Source of the DNA: Arcicella rigui
GTDB lineage: Bacteria; Bacteroidota; Bacteroidia; Cytophagales; Spirosomataceae
Length of the DNA stretch: 64,000 nt
Direction of reading: 5' to 3'
Assembly: GCF_034929435.1 (NCBI RefSeq)
Contig: NZ_JAYFUM010000015.1
Span: forward strand, 1 to 64,000
The notes beneath the pieces were generated by a model. That model was not told the origin of the DNA. It was given only the letters and a program-made list of their open reading frames with translations, and did no database searches. A program made the position numbers and the translations under genes. Of this stretch, positions 61,505 through 64,000 are shown piece after piece; the first letter of the stretch is position 1, and every line of letters starts with the position of its first letter.

Positions 61505-64000
61505 TTATTCTACCACCGCAATACCTCCACCTGAATAACTTCTGTACTCTCCACGATACATCGCATCTGCCGAAACTGGCCCCATTTGGAATTTACCTTT
61601 TGAAACGGCTCTTACCAAATAATAGAACGTTTGGGTTTTGTCGGAAACATTGGTGAAGAAATTAATTCTATCGTCTCGAATGTCAAAATGCTCTGGCGTA
61701 CTTTGGTCTTTTATCCACACTAAATCTCTATCAGCATTCAATCTTGGGTTTTCAATTTCCAAACCTGCTGGAAGCATATCTGTCACCACTACGTTATCCA
61801 CATTCAAACCATTCGATGTGGATAAGGTAATTTTCACCACAATCAATTGATTTTGTTTGAATTTAGCCTCGCCCAAAGGTTGTCCAGAACGAGTATAGAA
61901 TTGCTTACGCACTCTTAAAATATTGTCCGTTTCTTCGTATTTGCCCGAAGCACTCAAACCTTCTGCTTGAGCGAAGTAATACAAAGTACCTTTTCCTTGC
62001 GTGCGAATCTGCGACTGGTTAGCGATATTTTTGACCAATAAATCTTTTGTGGTAAAATTGCCAACCACTTTTCCGTTGGCAATCAACGAAGCCGTAATGT
62101 TGCTTGCGTTGGCTTTTTTCGCCAATTTACCCAAAGCTAAAAAGGCAAAAGATTGCTCTTGCGTCGTTAGCCAACGTTCTTGCTTGAGTACTATGGAAAG
62201 TTGTCTTGCCAAAGTCGGAATCTGAATATTATTCGGGTCGGTATCAATCAAAGTATTCAATACCAAAGCCTGATTTCTAATCGGCGAGCTGAAACTTCCG
62301 CCAGATTGCTTTTCAGTTTGTTCAAAAGCATAATTTTTCGGTAAAATGGCTGAGTAACTTCTTACATCGCCAATCAAACTATAAGCTGCTGCTAATAAAT
62401 ACTTTTCGTCAGTTGTTAAAATATTCGGATTGGCTTTGTAATAATTCATGACCGAACGGTTGGGTTTGCCAGCCAAAGCCAAAACGTACAAACTATAAAT
62501 GGTTTCTCGGCTTGCAATTACTTTGGTAGTAAAGCTACTTCCCACATAATAATATTCGTTTTCGGTCTTTTTCGTATTAGATTGATTACTGAGGTACTCA
62601 ATCAGTTTGCCCAAAGTGGTATTATTTACTTCAAAATCATTTTTCTGAGCTTCCAACAAAAAGTGCGTGGCAAAAGCAGAACCCCACCAAGATTCACGCT
62701 CGCCACCTTGCCAATACGACATTCCTCCGCTTGGCAATTGCATCGTTTCTAATTTGCGAATGGCAGTTTCTACATTAAAGCGTGGATTCAACTGATTATC
62801 GCCCGTTTTCATATAAGGCTTTTTGCCCGACTGAATTTGTTTTACCAAATCGGCAAAGTATAATTGTGGGAAAGCCGAAGCCGTAGTTTGTTCTACGCAA
62901 CCATAAGGATAATCCAACAAACTTTGGAACTGGTTCGTAAACTGCACCATTGGCGATTTACTCAAAGTAATTTCAGAACTAATACTGTTTGGTAAATAAT
63001 CATGCACCAAATTTACCGAAGCCGTTCCGCCTCCATTTACTTGTCCAGCAACAGCCGTTTTCATCAAAGAAGTACTTGGGCGAATGGTTAAATCTATTTT
63101 TTCAGTAAACTTTTCTTTCAAACCATTTACCGTAACATTGACTACGGCATTGCCCGTCATCGCTCCTGCTTTTACAGAGAAGTAAGTTCTACCTTCTTTT
63201 TCTGCTGGAATAACCAAATTTTGCGTTCTTTGTCCCGTAACCATCAGTCCGCCCGATAAAGTAATATTGGCACTTACCGAAGCATTTTGTTTAGTAGTAT
63301 TGGTGATATTTACAGGTACTTGTATTTCATCGTTTGGCGAAACAAATCTTGGCAAAGCCGTACTTACTACCAATGGGTCGGCAACTTTCATGTTTTTGGT
63401 AGCCGAACCAAATGCTTCGTCTTTGTAGCCGACTGCCATGATGCGTAAATCGCCAGAAAACTGTGGAATATCAACTTCAAAAGTAGTTTCTCCGCCAAAA
63501 CCAGTTTTCACAATACCCGACCAAATCGCTACTAATTTTACTCTGCCGTTGATTAATGGATTGACTCTTTTTTCCAAATCATAACCATCGCCACCTACCG
63601 ACGAGCTTCCCGAAATAGATAATTCTGGAAAAAGGAAAGGATATAAATCAAAGCTATTTACTTCTAAAGCCTGTTTTTGGTAAAAATAATTATAAGGGTC
63701 GGGCGTTTTAAAATTTTTCAATTGCAAAATGCCTTCATCGACTACCGCAATCGTTACTTCTGTATTGGCTTTGGTTTTAATGGTGATTTTCTGTTTGGTT
63801 TTTGAACGAGATTTTTCAACTGCCACAATTTCAATCGGCAATTGATTATCAACATCTTCGACCATCACAGGAGCGTAACCATGTGCCACCGTCAGCGGTA
63901 AATTTGAATCATCCAAAGGACGAATCAGCGTAGCCGAAACATAGACATTGGGCAAATGTTCTTCCCGAATCGGGAAACTCAACTCTGCCGATTTTTTGTC
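61505..64000 (-). CDS. Alpha-2-macroglobulin family protein, C-terminal part (runs off window)
   Basis: The last ~830 residues of a large alpha-2-macroglobulin; the frame stays open to the window edge, so the N-terminus, signal and start are missing. Visible are VDEGILQL and the VAIWSGIVKTGFGGETTFEVDIPQ region of the A2M domain, the thioester-like motif YGCVEQTT near residue 360 of this part, a thioester/alpha-barrel domain (GGMSYWQGGERESWWGSAFATHFLL), and a receptor-binding-like C-terminal domain ending YRSYSGGGIAVVE. Bacterial relatives trap proteases in the periplasm. The GCVEQ suggests the thioester type, not the degenerate one. Confidence 0.9.
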   Translation of the reverse strand, partial: DKKSAELSFPIREEHLPNVYVSATLIRPLDDSNLPLTVAHGYAPVMVEDVDNQLPIEIVAVEKSRSKTKQKITIKTKANTEVTIAVVDEGILQLKNFKTPDPYNYFYQKQALEVNSFDLYPFLFPELSISGSSSVGGDGYDLEKRVNPLINGRVKLVAIWSGIVKTGFGGETTFEVDIPQFSGDLRIMAVGYKDEAFGSATKNMKVADPLVVSTALPRFVSPNDEIQVPVNITNTTKQNASVSANITLSGGLMVTGQRTQNLVIPAEKEGRTYFSVKAGAMTGNAVVNVTVNGLKEKFTEKIDLTIRPSTSLMKTAVAGQVNGGGTASVNLVHDYLPNSISSEITLSKSPMVQFTNQFQSLLDYPYGCVEQTTASAFPQLYFADLVKQIQSGKKPYMKTGDNQLNPRFNVETAIRKLETMQLPSGGMSYWQGGERESWWGSAFATHFLLEAQKNDFEVNNTTLGKLIEYLSNQSNTKKTENEYYYVGSSFTTKVIASRETIYSLYVLALAGKPNRSVMNYYKANPNILTTDEKYLLAAAYSLIGDVRSYSAILPKNYAFEQTEKQSGGSFSSPIRNQALVLNTLIDTDPNNIQIPTLARQLSIVLKQERWLTTQEQSFAFLALGKLAKKANASNITASLIANGKVVGNFTTKDLLVKNIANQSQIRTQGKGTLYYFAQAEGLSASGKYEETDNILRVRKQFYTRSGQPLGEAKFKQNQLIVVKITLSTSNGLNVDNVVVTDMLPAGLEIENPRLNADRDLVWIKDQSTPEHFDIRDDRINFFTNVSDKTQTFYYLVRAVSKGKFQMGPVSADAMYRGEYRSYSGGGIAVVE

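Overview
The window reads as chromosome of an AT-rich member of the Bacteroidota, probably order Cytophagales. Evidence: Bacteroidota-type promoters (TTG, about 19-20 bases, TAnnTTTG), a SusC-like TonB receptor with a carboxypeptidase-like N-terminal domain, DUF4350/DUF4129/MoxR, VTC/DUF4956/CotH and LytS/LytTR gene groups, and few Shine-Dalgarno sequences. The genus is not established by what I can see.

Layout. 1-6.2 kb: two tandem copies of a lipoprotein plus outer-membrane barrel gene pair, and a 5'-truncated third lipoprotein copy. 6.3-15.1 kb: a minus-strand polysaccharide operon (Wzx flippase, Wzy polymerase, two GT4 transferases, UDP-GlcNAc 2-epimerase, two-domain oxidoreductase) interrupted by two inverted-repeat elements. 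15.5-18.4 kb: FKBP isomerase, secreted dienelactone-hydrolase-like protein, a small secreted basic protein, an AraC regulator. 18.4-24.8 kb: RDD / SpoIIM / membrane / DUF4129 / DUF4350 / MoxR group without the usual DUF58 gene. 25.0-27.7 kb: TPP riboswitch and TonB-dependent receptor. 27.8-31.1 kb: a two-gene candidate conflict system, a SIR2-like/TIR protein translationally coupled to a membrane-anchored STAND NTPase. 31.3-34.2 kb: rpsA, tRNA-Cys, NUDIX hydrolase. 34.4-42.2 kb: CotH kinases, VTC polyphosphate polymerase, DUF4956 and DUF2490, divergent from a LytS/LytTR two-component pair; paired 21-bp-period repeats before both cotH genes look like the regulator's sites. 42.4-43.3 kb: metallophosphoesterase. 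43.5-53.4 kb: a type I restriction-modification operon carrying a Septu-like ATPase/HNH pair and a DUF1016 N-domain gene, with a frameshift in hsdM, next to tRNA-Asn. 53.8-57.1 kb: rsmG, a GT2 transferase, tgt. 57.2-61.5 kb: SLBB export protein, Wzz-like protein, GT11-like transferase. 61.5 kb to the end: the C-terminal part of an alpha-2-macroglobulin.

How the parts fit. The 6-15 kb operon supplies the precursor, flipping and polymerisation steps of a Wzx/Wzy polysaccharide, and the 57-61 kb operon supplies export and chain-length parts. Two defence regions (TIR/STAND, and type I R-M with Septu-like genes) are separated by housekeeping genes. Several intergenic gaps hold degenerate short-word repeats or long palindromes. 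I see no IS element, prophage or CRISPR array.
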